Positions 46,333-54,493 of a stretch of 64,000 nucleotides of DNA are shown piece by piece. Origin of the DNA: Chenggangzhangella methanolivorans (lineage in GTDB: Bacteria > Pseudomonadota > Alphaproteobacteria > Rhizobiales > Methylopilaceae); the NCBI RefSeq assembly GCF_019797865.1, contig NZ_CP081869.1, positions 4,664,501 through 4,728,500 on the forward strand, in the 5' to 3' direction. A program made the position numbers and the translations under genes. Positions within the stretch are counted from its first letter, which is position 1. Each line of letters begins with the position of its first letter. The notes under the pieces are model-generated. The model was not told the DNA's origin, ran no database searches, and saw only the letters and a list, made by a program, of their open reading frames with translations.

Positions 46333-47544
46333 TCATGTTGCGCCAAACGCCATTGCGGCCATGCAGACGCCTGCCACCACTGTCCAGGGCGGAGCGTTCC
46401 AGGCCGTAAGCGCGGCGAACCCCGCGGCCGCCACGAGGAAGTCACGAGGCGACAGCACCGCCGAGGTCCAGATCGGATCGTAGAGCGCCGCGGCGAGGAC
46501 GCCGACCACCGCGGCGTTGGCCCCACGCAACGCGGCGCGAGCCGAAGGCTTGGCGCGGATCGAGTTCCAGAACGGCAACGCCGCGAGCAGGACGAGGATG
46601 CCCGGGAGGAACACCGACACCAAGGCGATGGCCGCCCCGGCCACGCCGTTCGGTTCCGGCCCGACCGCGGCGCCGATGAAGGCCGCGAAGGTGAACAGCG
46701 GACCGGGCATGGCCTGGGCCGCGCCGTAGCCCGTCAGAAACCGCCCGGCATCGATCCAACCCGTCGAGACGACCTCGGCCTGCAGGAGCGGCAGCACGAC
46801 ATGGCCGCCCCCGAAGACAAGGGCGCCTGAGCGGTAGAACGCGTCGGCGAGTGCGACCGACTGGGATCCGGTCATGGCCCTCAGGAGCGGTAGCCCCAGA
46901 AGGAGCGCGAAGAAGGCGAGCAGGCACGCAATGGCGGTCGCGCGGCTCAGGCGAGCGGCGATCCCTGTCCGCTGTGGCGCGGCGTCGGCGCGGCCGAACG
47001 CCGCGAATCCCACTACCGTTCCCAGCGCGATCGCGGCCAACTGGCCATGAGGCCCGCCCAGCACTACCGCGGCGATCGCCACGACCGCGATGGTCCCCGT
47101 CGCGCGGTCGGGCAACAGCGCGCGCGCCATGCCGAGGACAGCATGCGCAACGATCGCCACCGCGACGAGCTTGAGACCATGTGCGAGCGAGGAACCATGC
47201 GGCCCCGAGAACAGGTCTGCCCCGTAAGCGATCGCGATCATGATGGCGGCCGAGGGAAGCGTGAACGCCGACCAGGCCGCCATCGCGCCCATTGGTCCGG
47301 CCCGCATCAAGCCCAGCGCGAATCCCACCTGGCTCGAGGCTGGTCCCGGCAGGAACTGGCAGAGGGCCACGAGGTCGGCGTAGCTGGCGTCGTCGATCCA
47401 TCTACGCTTGCCCACGAACTCGTCGCGGAAGTAGCCGAGATGCGCAATCGGCCCGCCAAATGAGGTGAGGCCGAGCTTCAGGAACGCCCCAAAGACCTCC
47501 CGAACCGAGCCGACGGACACTGGAACGCCTTCGACAGTCCTCAC
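46333..47544 (-). CDS. chrA: Chromate transporter, CHR family
   Basis: A 403-residue membrane protein with two homologous CHR halves. The first has LTSFGGPIAHLGYFRDEFV and CQFLPGPASSQVGFALG, the second FGGGHVVLPLLQAEVV and QAMPGPLFTFAAFIG. These are the conserved motifs of long-chain ChrA. The GTG start at 47542-47544 overlaps the arsC stop as GTGA; the open frame starts further upstream but inside arsC. ChrA genes in ars operons occur elsewhere; whether it moves chromate or an arsenic oxyanion here is not known. Confidence 0.88.
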   Translation of the reverse strand: MRTVEGVPVSVGSVREVFGAFLKLGLTSFGGPIAHLGYFRDEFVGKRRWIDDASYADLVALCQFLPGPASSQVGFALGLMRAGPMGAMAAWSAFTLPSAAIMIAIAYGADLFSGPHGSSLAHGLKLVAVAIVAHAVLGMARALLPDRATGTIAVVAIAAVVLGGPHGQLAAIALGTVVGFAAFGRADAAPQRTGIAARLSRATAIACLLAFFALLLGLPLLRAMTGSQSVALADAFYRSGALVFGGGHVVLPLLQAEVVSTGWIDAGRFLTGYGAAQAMPGPLFTFAAFIGAAVGPEPNGVAGAAIALVSVFLPGILVLLAALPFWNSIRAKPSARAALRGANAAVVGVLAAALYDPIWTSAVLSPRDFLVAAAGFAALTAWNAPPWTVVAGVCMAAMAFGAT

Positions 47545-47966
47545 TCCTTCACCGCCATCCCGGCCTTCACGACCTCGCCGTCCTCTTTGGTGAAGTGGCC
47601 AGCGAGCGGCGCTGGCAGGATCTCCAGCACGATCTCGGAGGGGCGGCAAAGCCGAACGCCGCGCTCGGTGAACACGAACGGGCGGTTGACCAGGATCGGG
47701 TGCGCCAGCATGGCGTCGAGGATCGCGTCGCCGGTGACGGACGGATCGCCGAGGCCGAACTCCGCGAAGGGCGTTCCCTTCTCCCTGGCGGCCTCACGCG
47801 GGGTCAGCCCGGCGGCGGCGAACGCCTTCGCCAGCTCCTCGCGCGTCGGCGGCGCCTTCAGGTACTCGACGACAGTCGGCTCGACGCCCGCGGCCCGGAT
47901 CATCGCCAGCGTGTTGCGGGACGTGCCGCAGTCGGGGTTGTGCCAGATGGTGACGGCCTCGGTCAT
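47541..47966 (-). CDS. arsC: Arsenate reductase, glutaredoxin-dependent
   Basis: Reduces arsenate to arsenite. The 141-residue protein has the catalytic loop NPDCGTSRNT with Cys13, followed by EYLKAPPTREELAKAFAAAG. RPFVFTERGVRLCRPSE carries the conserved Arg residues and a second Cys. It belongs to the glutathione/glutaredoxin class rather than the thioredoxin class. It lies ten bases after acr3 and overlaps chrA by four bases. Confidence 0.96.
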   Translation of the reverse strand: MTEAVTIWHNPDCGTSRNTLAMIRAAGVEPTVVEYLKAPPTREELAKAFAAAGLTPREAAREKGTPFAEFGLGDPSVTGDAILDAMLAHPILVNRPFVFTERGVRLCRPSEIVLEILPAPLAGHFTKEDGEVVKAGMAVKE

Positions 47967-47976
47967 GACGGCCTCC

Positions 47977-49032
47977 TCAGGAACGGGGTTCGGGGGCGGC
48001 CGCGCGAACGCCGCGGGCCTCGTACCAGGGCTTTGTGCGGTTCACGATCCAGACCACCGACAGCATCACGGGGACCTCGATCAGCACGCCGACCACGGTG
48101 GCGAGCGCCGCCCCGGACTTGAAGCCGAACAGGCTGATCGCCGCGGCGACCGCGAGCTCGAAGAAGTTCGACGCCCCGATCAGAGCCGAGGGGCCGGCCA
48201 CGCAATGGGCCTCCCCGGTCGCGCGGTTCAGCAGGTAGGCGAGGCCGGAGTTGAAGTAGACCTGGATCAGGATCGGGACCGCGAGCAGCGCGATGACCAT
48301 CGGCTGGGCGACGATCTGCTCGCCTTGGAAGGCGAAGAGCAGGATCAACGTCGCGAGCAGGGCGGCGAGCGAGAGCGGCTGGATGCCGGCGAGGACGCGG
48401 TCGAGCGCCGCCTGTCCGCCGGAGGCCAGAACCTGTCGCCGCAGAACCTGCGCCGCGATTACCGGCACGACGATGTAGAGCCCGACCGACAGGACCAGCG
48501 TGCTCCACGGCACGGTGATCGACGACAGGCCGAGCAGCAGGCCGACAAGCGGCGCGAAGGCCACGATCATGATCGCGTCGTTGACCGCGACCTGGCTCAG
48601 CGTGAACAGCGGTTCGCCCTTGGTGAGGTTCGACCATACGAACACCATTGCGGTGCAAGGAGCCGCGGCCAGAAGGATCAGCCCCGCGACGTAGCTGTCG
48701 ATCTGGTCTGCGGGCAGGTAGGGCCGGAACAGCCAGCCGACGAACAGCCACCCGAGCAGCGCCATCGAGAACGGCTTCACCGCCCAGTTGATGAACAGCG
48801 TCACCGAGATGCCCCGCCAGTGCGAGCCGACCTCGCGGAGCGCCGCGAAGTCGACCTTCACCAGCATGGGGACGATCATCAGCCAGATCAGCACGGCGAC
48901 GGGCAGGTTCACGCTCGCGACCTCGAGCGCGCCGATCGCCCGAAAGAAGCCGGGCGCCGCGTAGCCGAGCGCGACGCCGACGACGATGCAGAGGAAGACC
49001 CAGACGGTCAGGTAGCGTTCGAACAGGGACAT
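47977..49032 (-). CDS. acr3: Arsenite efflux transporter Acr3
   Basis: A 351-residue inner-membrane transporter with about ten helices that exports arsenite. The family signature AAPCTAMVFVWSNLTKGEPL at about residues 127-146 includes the essential cysteine. VNLPVAVLIWLMIVPMLVKV and ASNFFELAVAAAISLFG are also typical. It follows arsR by two bases and precedes arsC by ten. The shared substrate chain is arsenate to arsenite (ArsC) to export (Acr3). Confidence 0.96.
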   Translation of the reverse strand: MSLFERYLTVWVFLCIVVGVALGYAAPGFFRAIGALEVASVNLPVAVLIWLMIVPMLVKVDFAALREVGSHWRGISVTLFINWAVKPFSMALLGWLFVGWLFRPYLPADQIDSYVAGLILLAAAPCTAMVFVWSNLTKGEPLFTLSQVAVNDAIMIVAFAPLVGLLLGLSSITVPWSTLVLSVGLYIVVPVIAAQVLRRQVLASGGQAALDRVLAGIQPLSLAALLATLILLFAFQGEQIVAQPMVIALLAVPILIQVYFNSGLAYLLNRATGEAHCVAGPSALIGASNFFELAVAAAISLFGFKSGAALATVVGVLIEVPVMLSVVWIVNRTKPWYEARGVRAAAPEPRS

Positions 49033-49034
49033 GG

Positions 49035-49418
49035 TCAGGCCCTCGCGGCCGGGCCGCAGCAGCCCTTCTCAAGCTGCTCGAAGACGGGCGCGCAGACGTC
49101 GGGATGGCCCTTGCAGCAGTCCTCGAGCAGGTAGTTCACGAGGCCGCGCATGCCGTCGAAGTTCGCAGCGTAGAGGATCGACCGCCCGTCACGGACCCCG
49201 GTGATCAGCCCGGCCCGCACGAGGATCGCGAGATGGGTCGAGAGCGTGTTCTGAAGGCATCCGAGCGCGTCTGCGATCCCGCCCGCGGGCTGTGGATCGG
49301 GAGCCGTCGTGACGAGATGCCGAAAGATGCGGAGCCGCGTCGACTGTCCGAGCGCCGACAGGGCGTCGAGGGCCGAGGCCTCATGGTCGCGTTCGATGGA
49401 ATGAGCGGGCGCGGACAT
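49035..49418 (-). CDS. arsR: ArsR-family arsenic-responsive repressor
   Basis: A 127-residue winged-helix repressor. The DNA-reading helix is in CLQNTLSTHLAILVRAGLIT at about residues 53-72. A Cys-rich tail (EDCCKGHPDVC and KGCCGP) is the likely As(III) site, as in C-terminal-site ArsR proteins; no ELCVCDL-type motif is seen in the recognition helix. It is the first gene of the arsR-acr3-arsC-chrA operon. Nested inverted repeats 27-54 bases upstream are probable operators. Confidence 0.93.
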   Translation of the reverse strand: MSAPAHSIERDHEASALDALSALGQSTRLRIFRHLVTTAPDPQPAGGIADALGCLQNTLSTHLAILVRAGLITGVRDGRSILYAANFDGMRGLVNYLLEDCCKGHPDVCAPVFEQLEKGCCGPAARA

Positions 49419-49444
49419 GTCTCCTCCTGCATCAGGAGACCTCT

Positions 49445-49472
49445 ATATCAATAAATCGACGACTGTCGATAT
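49445..49472. promoter_or_regulatory. Predicted ArsR operator
   Basis: ATATC at 49445-49449 and GATAT at 49468-49472 form the outer arms; ATCGAC-N4-GTCGAT at 49455-49470 forms an inner palindrome. The region is AT-rich and lies 27 bases before the arsR start, between arsR and the copper ATPase gene. It fits an autoregulated ArsR site. Confidence 0.5.
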
Positions 49473-49550
49473 GGTTCTCCTTACAGTTCCACATTTGGAG
49501 AGAACGGATCAGCCGGCATCGCCGGAACGTCCGGAGCCACAGGACGACAA

Positions 49551-51928
49551 TCAGAGCGGCTTCGTCCTCAGCCTCAACGCGTTGCCGATTACGCTGACCG
49601 ACGACAGCGCCATGGCTGCGGCCGCCACGACGGGCGAGAGCAGCAGCCCGAAAGCGGGGTAGAGCACGCCCGCGGCGATAGGGACCCCGGCGGCGTTGTA
49701 GACGAAGGCGAGCACCAGGTTCTGCCGGATGTTTGACATCGTCGCCTCCGACAGCCGCCGAGCCCGCACGATGCCGTTGAGGTCGCCGTGCACCAGCGTC
49801 ACCCCCGCGCTCTCGATGGCGACGTCCGTGCCCGCCCCCCATGGCGATGCCGACGTCGGCGGCCGCAAGGGCGGGAGCGTCGTTCACGCCGTCGCCGGCC
49901 ATGGCGACGACCCGGCCCTCGCGCTTCAGCCGCTCTACGACCTCGTGCTTGGCCTGCGGCAGCACGTCGGCCTCGACCTCGTCGATGCCAAGGGTGCGCG
50001 CCACAGCCTCAGCGGTGGTGCGGTTGTCGCCCGTCAGCATGACGACTCGCAGCCCCTCGGCCTTCAGGGCGCGGATCGCCTCGGCGGTCGTCGGCTTGAT
50101 CGGGTCGGCGATCGCGAGCACGCCCGCGGGCTTCCCGTCCACCCCGACATAGATGGCGGTCGCTCCGTCACGCCGAAGCTGGTCGGCCCGGGCGGTCAAC
50201 GAGGACACCTCGACGCCGCGAGCCTTCAGGAAGTCGGCGTTTCCGATCACCACCAGCCGCCCACCAACGTTGCCGGACACGCCTTTGCCGCTCGGGGCGT
50301 CGAAGTCATCGACCCCCGGGATGGCGAAGCTGCGGGCCTCGGCGGCCGCGACCACGGCGGCCCCAAGCGGATGCTCGGAGGCGCGCTCGACCGCCGCCGC
50401 CAACCTCAGGAGGTCGTCCTCCGCGAATCCTTCGGCAGCCACGACCGCCGTGACCGATGGCTTGCCTTCGGTGAGCGTGCCCGTCTTGTCGACCACCAGG
50501 GTGTCGACCTTCTCCAGCCGTTCCAGCGCCTCGGCGTTTCGGACCAGGATCCCGAGGCCCGCGCCCTTGCCGACGCCGACCATGATCGACATCGGGGTCG
50601 CGAGGCCGAGCGCGCAAGGGCAGGCGATGATCAGCACCGCGACGGCCGCCACCAGCCCATAGGCGTAGGACGGCTCCGGCCCGAACGCGGCCCAGGCGAC
50701 GAAAGCGACCGCGGCGATCAGGATGACGGCGGGCACGAACCATCCCGACACGGTGTCGGCAAGACGTTGGATCGGCGCGCGCGAGCGCTGCGGCCTGGGC
50801 GACCATCTGGACGATGCGCGCCAGCATGGTGTCGCGTCCGATTTTTACGGCCCGGACGGTCAGGGCTCCAGACTGGTTCAGCGTTCCGCCCGTAACCGCG
50901 TCGCCGACGGCTTTCGCGATCGGCATCGACTCGCCCGTGACCAGCGCCTCGTCGACGACGGAGCGTCCGTCCCGACCTCGCCGTCGACGGGGACTTTTTC
51001 GCCCGGGCGGACGCGGATGCGGTCGCCCACGCGATCTCCTCGACCGCGACCTCCTCATCCGATCCGTCCGTCTTGAGCCGCCTTGCGGTCTTTGGCGTGA
51101 GGTTGATCAGCGCGCGGATCGCGCCGGATGTCTGGGTCGCGGGCGCGCAGCTCCAGCACCTGGCCGAGCAGCACCAGAACCGTGATCACGGCGGCCGCCT
51201 CGAAGTAGACCGCGACCGTCCCATCCGGGCCGCGGAAGGCCGGAGGGAAGACGCCCGGAGCGAGCGTCGCCACGACGCTGTAGGCGTAAGCGACCCCCGT
51301 TCCCCATTGCGATCAACGTGAACATGTTGAGGTTTCGCGACACGATGGACGCCCATCCGCGCTGAAAGAACGGCCACCCGGCCCAAAGCACGACTGGCGT
51401 CGCGAGCGCGAACTGAATCCAGACCGAGACCGACATCGGAACAAGGTGATGGATCGCGGGACGAGGTGCGAGCCCATCTCCAGCAGGAAGACCGGAAACG
51501 GCGAGCGCCAGCCCGATCCAGAAGCGCCGCGTCATGTCGGCGAGTTCGTGGTTGGGCTGGGGCCTCCGCCGTGACGAGGTCGGGCTCGAGCGCCATGCCG
51601 CAGATCGGGCACGAGCCCGGACCCTCCTGCCGGATCTCGGGATGCATCGGGCAGGTGTAGACCGTGCCCTCGGGCATCGGCTCCGGTTCGGCGGAGGACG
51701 GCGACGGGTACCTTTCCGATCCGCCTCGAACTTCGCCTTGCAGCCGGCCGAGCAGAAGAACTCGGTCTTGGGCCCAAGCTCGAGCCGATGCTTGGCTGTC
51801 GCGGATCGAACTGTCATGCCGCAGACGGGGTCGATCGCCATCGAGCCCCTGACGTCGCGTCCGTGGCCGTGCCCGCCACAGCACGAAGCCTTCGGCATCG
51901 CGCCGTGCGCGTGTCCGTGCGGGTCCAT
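49551..51928 (-). pseudogene. copA: Copper-exporting P1B-type ATPase (about ten frameshifts)
   Basis: A heavy-metal ATPase. The start at 51926-51928 follows GGGAGGTGA. Parts in order: a His-rich leader ([20 protein letters not shown]), a YHS domain (DPVCGMTV and [14 protein letters not shown]), a heavy-metal-binding domain ([20 protein letters not shown]), membrane helices, [23 protein letters not shown] (metal site), [14 protein letters not shown] (phosphorylated Asp), [10 protein letters not shown] and the last helices ending LRTKPL. Each part is intact but they occur in different frames, with breaks near 51714, 51555, 51490, 51455, 51305, 51137, 51030, 50978, 50795 and 49850. Every motif is preserved, so sequence error is likely, but decay cannot be excluded. 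No N-terminal CXXC (HMA) domain is seen. Confidence 0.85.
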
Positions 51929-51952
51929 GGTCACCTCCCGTCGCTTTCCGAT

Positions 51953-52004
51953 ATACCCACCAAGGGTATCGTTCAGCAGTTGCGTGATATACCCCAATAG
52001 GGTA
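51953..52004. promoter_or_regulatory. Two CsoR-type operators between copA and csoR
   Basis: ATACCC-N5-GGGTAT at 51953-51969 and TACCC-N5-GGGTA at 51990-52004 share the G-tract inverted repeat typical of CsoR sites. They lie in the 87-base gap between divergent copA and csoR, with their centres 36 bases apart. One would serve each promoter. Confidence 0.7.
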
Positions 52005-52015
52005 CATGGTCAATC

Positions 52016-52290
52016 ATGCAGTGCTGCACCAAGGCCTCTTGCGGGAAGCGACTCAACCGGATCGAAGGTCGGTCCGGGGCATCGCGCGCATGCTCGAGGA
52101 GGACCGCTACTGCATCGACGTGGTCACCCAGATTTCCGCCGTCCGGGCCGCCTTGAAGCGGGTCGAGGAGGAGATCCTCAAGGACCATGTCGGCCACTGC
52201 GTCGAGAATGCGATCCAGTCGGGGAACAAGGACGAGCAGCGCCAGAAGGTGGCGGAGCTCGTCGACGTCCTCGGGAGGGTGCGCGGATGA
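52016..52290 (+). CDS. csoR: Copper-sensing repressor, CsoR/RcnR family (frameshifted)
   Basis: A small four-helix repressor that leaves DNA on binding Cu(I). The part from about 52070 reads VRGIARMLEEDRYCIDVVTQ and LKDHVGHCVENAI, giving the C-H-C metal ligands of CsoR. The N-terminus lies in another frame: MQCCTKASCGKRLNRIEG from the ATG at 52016, in line with the family's KRLxRIEGQVRG. One missing base near 52069 explains the break. The frame as given starts at 52006 and lacks the KRL motif. It diverges from copA, and its stop overlaps the next start as ATGA. Confidence 0.85.
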
Positions 52291-52688
52291 CCGTCCGCTC
52301 GCTGCTCAGGATCGCCGCCGGCCTCGCGCTCGCGCTGTTCGTGGCGATGAGCTGGGCTACGCCCAGCGAGGCCCACGGCGCGCCCGCCGCGGCCACCCAG
52401 CAGGCCGAAGACTATGCCGCGACCTCGGACGTCGTCGCTTCGACGCCCGATCAGGGCATGGAGGCAACCTCCTCCGACTGCACAGGTCACATGGGTCAGT
52501 CCGGCTCGGGCAAGACCACCTGCTGCAGCAACACCTGCCATGCCGCCATCTCGACCGAGATGGAGCCGCTCCAGGCCGTGACTCTCAAGGTGACCGTCCT
52601 ACCCGCGGTTCCGGCGAAGGCCGCCCTGTCCGGGCCGACCGTCCACATCAAGCGCCCCCCGAGAACGTCCGCCGCGCTGGTCGGCTGA
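52287..52688 (+). CDS. Small exported Cys/His-containing protein of the copper block
   Basis: A 133-residue protein. The signal peptide (LLRIAAGLALALFVAMSWA) is followed by SDCTGHMGQSGSGKTTCCSN, then TCHAAIS, and ends HIKRPPRTSAALVG. The Cys/His/Met cluster could bind copper. A similar layout, with an RPP-R ending, is seen in the protein at 57806. It overlaps csoR by four bases, so it is co-regulated with it. I do not know a characterised relative; CopL-like function is only a possibility. Confidence 0.72.
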   Translation: MTVRSLLRIAAGLALALFVAMSWATPSEAHGAPAAATQQAEDYAATSDVVASTPDQGMEATSSDCTGHMGQSGSGKTTCCSNTCHAAISTEMEPLQAVTLKVTVLPAVPAKAALSGPTVHIKRPPRTSAALVG

Positions 52689-52818
52689 TGGTCTCAAACG
52701 CCTGACGCACGCCCTTATCCAGGGCTCCGTCGACACACTCCGAGACATCTGACCGACCACGCGCCTCGCCGGCGCCACGGCGCCCTTGCGCTTGCTCGTT
52801 CAGATTCCGGGGTTTTTC

Positions 52819-53046
52819 ATGAAGCCGCTCGTCTCGGCCGCCGCCGCTCTATTCTTGGGCGGTTGCTCAACGCAATTGCCATCGCCCATCGCGGGGCGTG
52901 ACGACCCAAGCAATCCGTCCGCGTCGGTTCCGACCGTCCGATACAGCTCCGTCACGGCGGGCACGGCGGACTACCGCCCGGTCGAGCCGAAGCCTTGGCT
53001 TGACCAGAACAAGGGCGTCGCGCCGAAGCCTGCGGAGGGCATGTGA
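52819..53046 (+). CDS. Small lipoprotein next to the TolC-like gene
   Basis: A 75-residue protein with a lipobox: MKPLVSAAAALFLGGCSTQL puts the lipid-bearing Cys at 16. The mature part ends YRPVEPKPWLDQNKGVAPKP. Its stop shares the TGATG with the start of the TolC-family gene, so the two are coupled. Small lipoproteins of this kind often lie ahead of copper outer-membrane factors, with no known function. The start at 52819 gives the shortest signal peptide that keeps the lipobox in place. Confidence 0.75.
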   Translation: MKPLVSAAAALFLGGCSTQLPSPIAGRDDPSNPSASVPTVRYSSVTAGTADYRPVEPKPWLDQNKGVAPKPAEGM

Positions 53047-54479
53047 TGGCGGCGCTCCTTTCACGCCTCCCGAGGGCGGCTGCGGTCGTCGCGCTGTCGG
53101 CCTCGCTCGGCGCTTGCGCGTCGGTCTCGGCGGACGGCATGATCCCGGTCGTCTCACGGGTTTCGCTCGACCTCGGCAAGGACACGGCGAAGATCGTCAC
53201 GGCGTCGGACGCCGGAGCGGTGAAGGCGCGCGTCGACCGCCTGCTCGCGAGGCCGCTGACCGCCGACGCCGCCGTCCAGATCGCGCTGCTCAACAACCGC
53301 GGTCTCCAAGCCGAGTACAACGCGCTTGGCGTGTCCGAGGCGGAGTTCGTCGAAGCCAGCCTGCCGCCATCGCCCACGATCTCGATCGAGCGGGTCGCCG
53401 GCTCCGGCGACCTCGACGTCGAGCGGCGTCTTATCGCCGATTTGCTCCAGCTCCTGACGCTGCCGCGCCGCACGAAGATCGCCGAGAGCGAGTTCCGCGC
53501 GGCCCAGTACAAGGCGATCGCGGCGACCTTCCGGACGGCCGCCGAGGCGCGCCGGGCGTTCTTCCGCGCGGTCGCAGCCCGGGAGACCACCGCTTTCCTC
53601 GAGACGGCGCGGGGTTCGGCGGGCGCCGCAGCCGAACTCACCAAGAAGCTCGGTGAAACGGGAGCCGCCACCAAGCTCAACCAAGCTCGGTCCGGCGCGC
53701 TTTACGCCGAGGTCGCGACCGAGCTTGCCGAGGCGCGTCTGGAGGCCGCCAAGGAGCGCGAGGCGTTGACCCGCCAGCTCGGCCTGTGGGGGCGTGATCT
53801 CGACTACAGGCTGCCCGCGCGGCTGCCGTCGTTCCCGCGGCTCAAGACCCAAGGCGATGTAGAGGCGACGGCGATCCGGCGCCGGGTCGACATCATCGGC
53901 GACCGCCTCGAGCTCGACGCGCTTGCGCAATCTTACGGCCTCACCGAGCAGACCCGTGCGATCTCCATGCTCGAGGTCACAGGGCTCGCGAACCACGCGA
54001 AGTCGGCCGAGGGCGAGAAGGCGAACCCGAAGGGATTCGAGCTCGCCGTCCAAATCCCGATCTTCGACTTCGGCAAGGCGCGTTTGGCGAAGGCCCGTGA
54101 AACCTACATGGGCGCGGTGAACCGGCTGCTCGAGAAGGCGGTAAACGCCCGCTCGGAAGCCCGAGAGGCCTACGCGACCTATCGCGGCCGCCACGAGATC
54201 GCGCGCGCCTACCAGAGCCGCGTGCTGCCGCTGCGCAAGGTCATCACCGAGGAATCGCAGCTCCAGTACAACGGCATGCTGGTCGACGCCTTTGAGCTCC
54301 TGACCAACGCCCGCGAGAACGTCGCGTCGAACGTCGCGGCGATCCGGGCCAAGCGCGACTTCTTCATCGCCGACGTCGACTTCCAAGCCGCCCTGATCGG
54401 CGGCGGCTCCCCGGCCGAGTCGGCTCCCGAGCCGAAGCTCGCTTCGGCCACATCCGCCTCGGCGGCGTCCCCCCAATGA
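53046..54479 (+). CDS. TolC-family outer membrane efflux protein
   Basis: A 477-residue outer-membrane factor with a lipobox (LSASLGACASVSAD). Two OEP repeats are visible: ALLNNRGLQAEYNALGVSEA begins the first and FELAVQIPIFDFGKARLAKA the second, with long helices between. No RND pump or periplasmic adaptor gene lies in the window, so its partner is unclear; copper blocks of this type often pair such a protein with a multicopper oxidase. The ATG at 53046 overlaps the lipoprotein stop; a GTG at 53043 is an alternative. Confidence 0.9.
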   Translation: MAALLSRLPRAAAVVALSASLGACASVSADGMIPVVSRVSLDLGKDTAKIVTASDAGAVKARVDRLLARPLTADAAVQIALLNNRGLQAEYNALGVSEAEFVEASLPPSPTISIERVAGSGDLDVERRLIADLLQLLTLPRRTKIAESEFRAAQYKAIAATFRTAAEARRAFFRAVAARETTAFLETARGSAGAAAELTKKLGETGAATKLNQARSGALYAEVATELAEARLEAAKEREALTRQLGLWGRDLDYRLPARLPSFPRLKTQGDVEATAIRRRVDIIGDRLELDALAQSYGLTEQTRAISMLEVTGLANHAKSAEGEKANPKGFELAVQIPIFDFGKARLAKARETYMGAVNRLLEKAVNARSEAREAYATYRGRHEIARAYQSRVLPLRKVITEESQLQYNGMLVDAFELLTNARENVASNVAAIRAKRDFFIADVDFQAALIGGGSPAESAPEPKLASATSASAASPQ

Positions 54480-54493
54480 AACCGGAGGCACCC

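Noticed and set aside
51534-52286. An upstream extension of the frame at 52287
   Set aside because: It runs antisense to copA and out of frame through csoR; the coupled ATGA start at 52287 is preferred.
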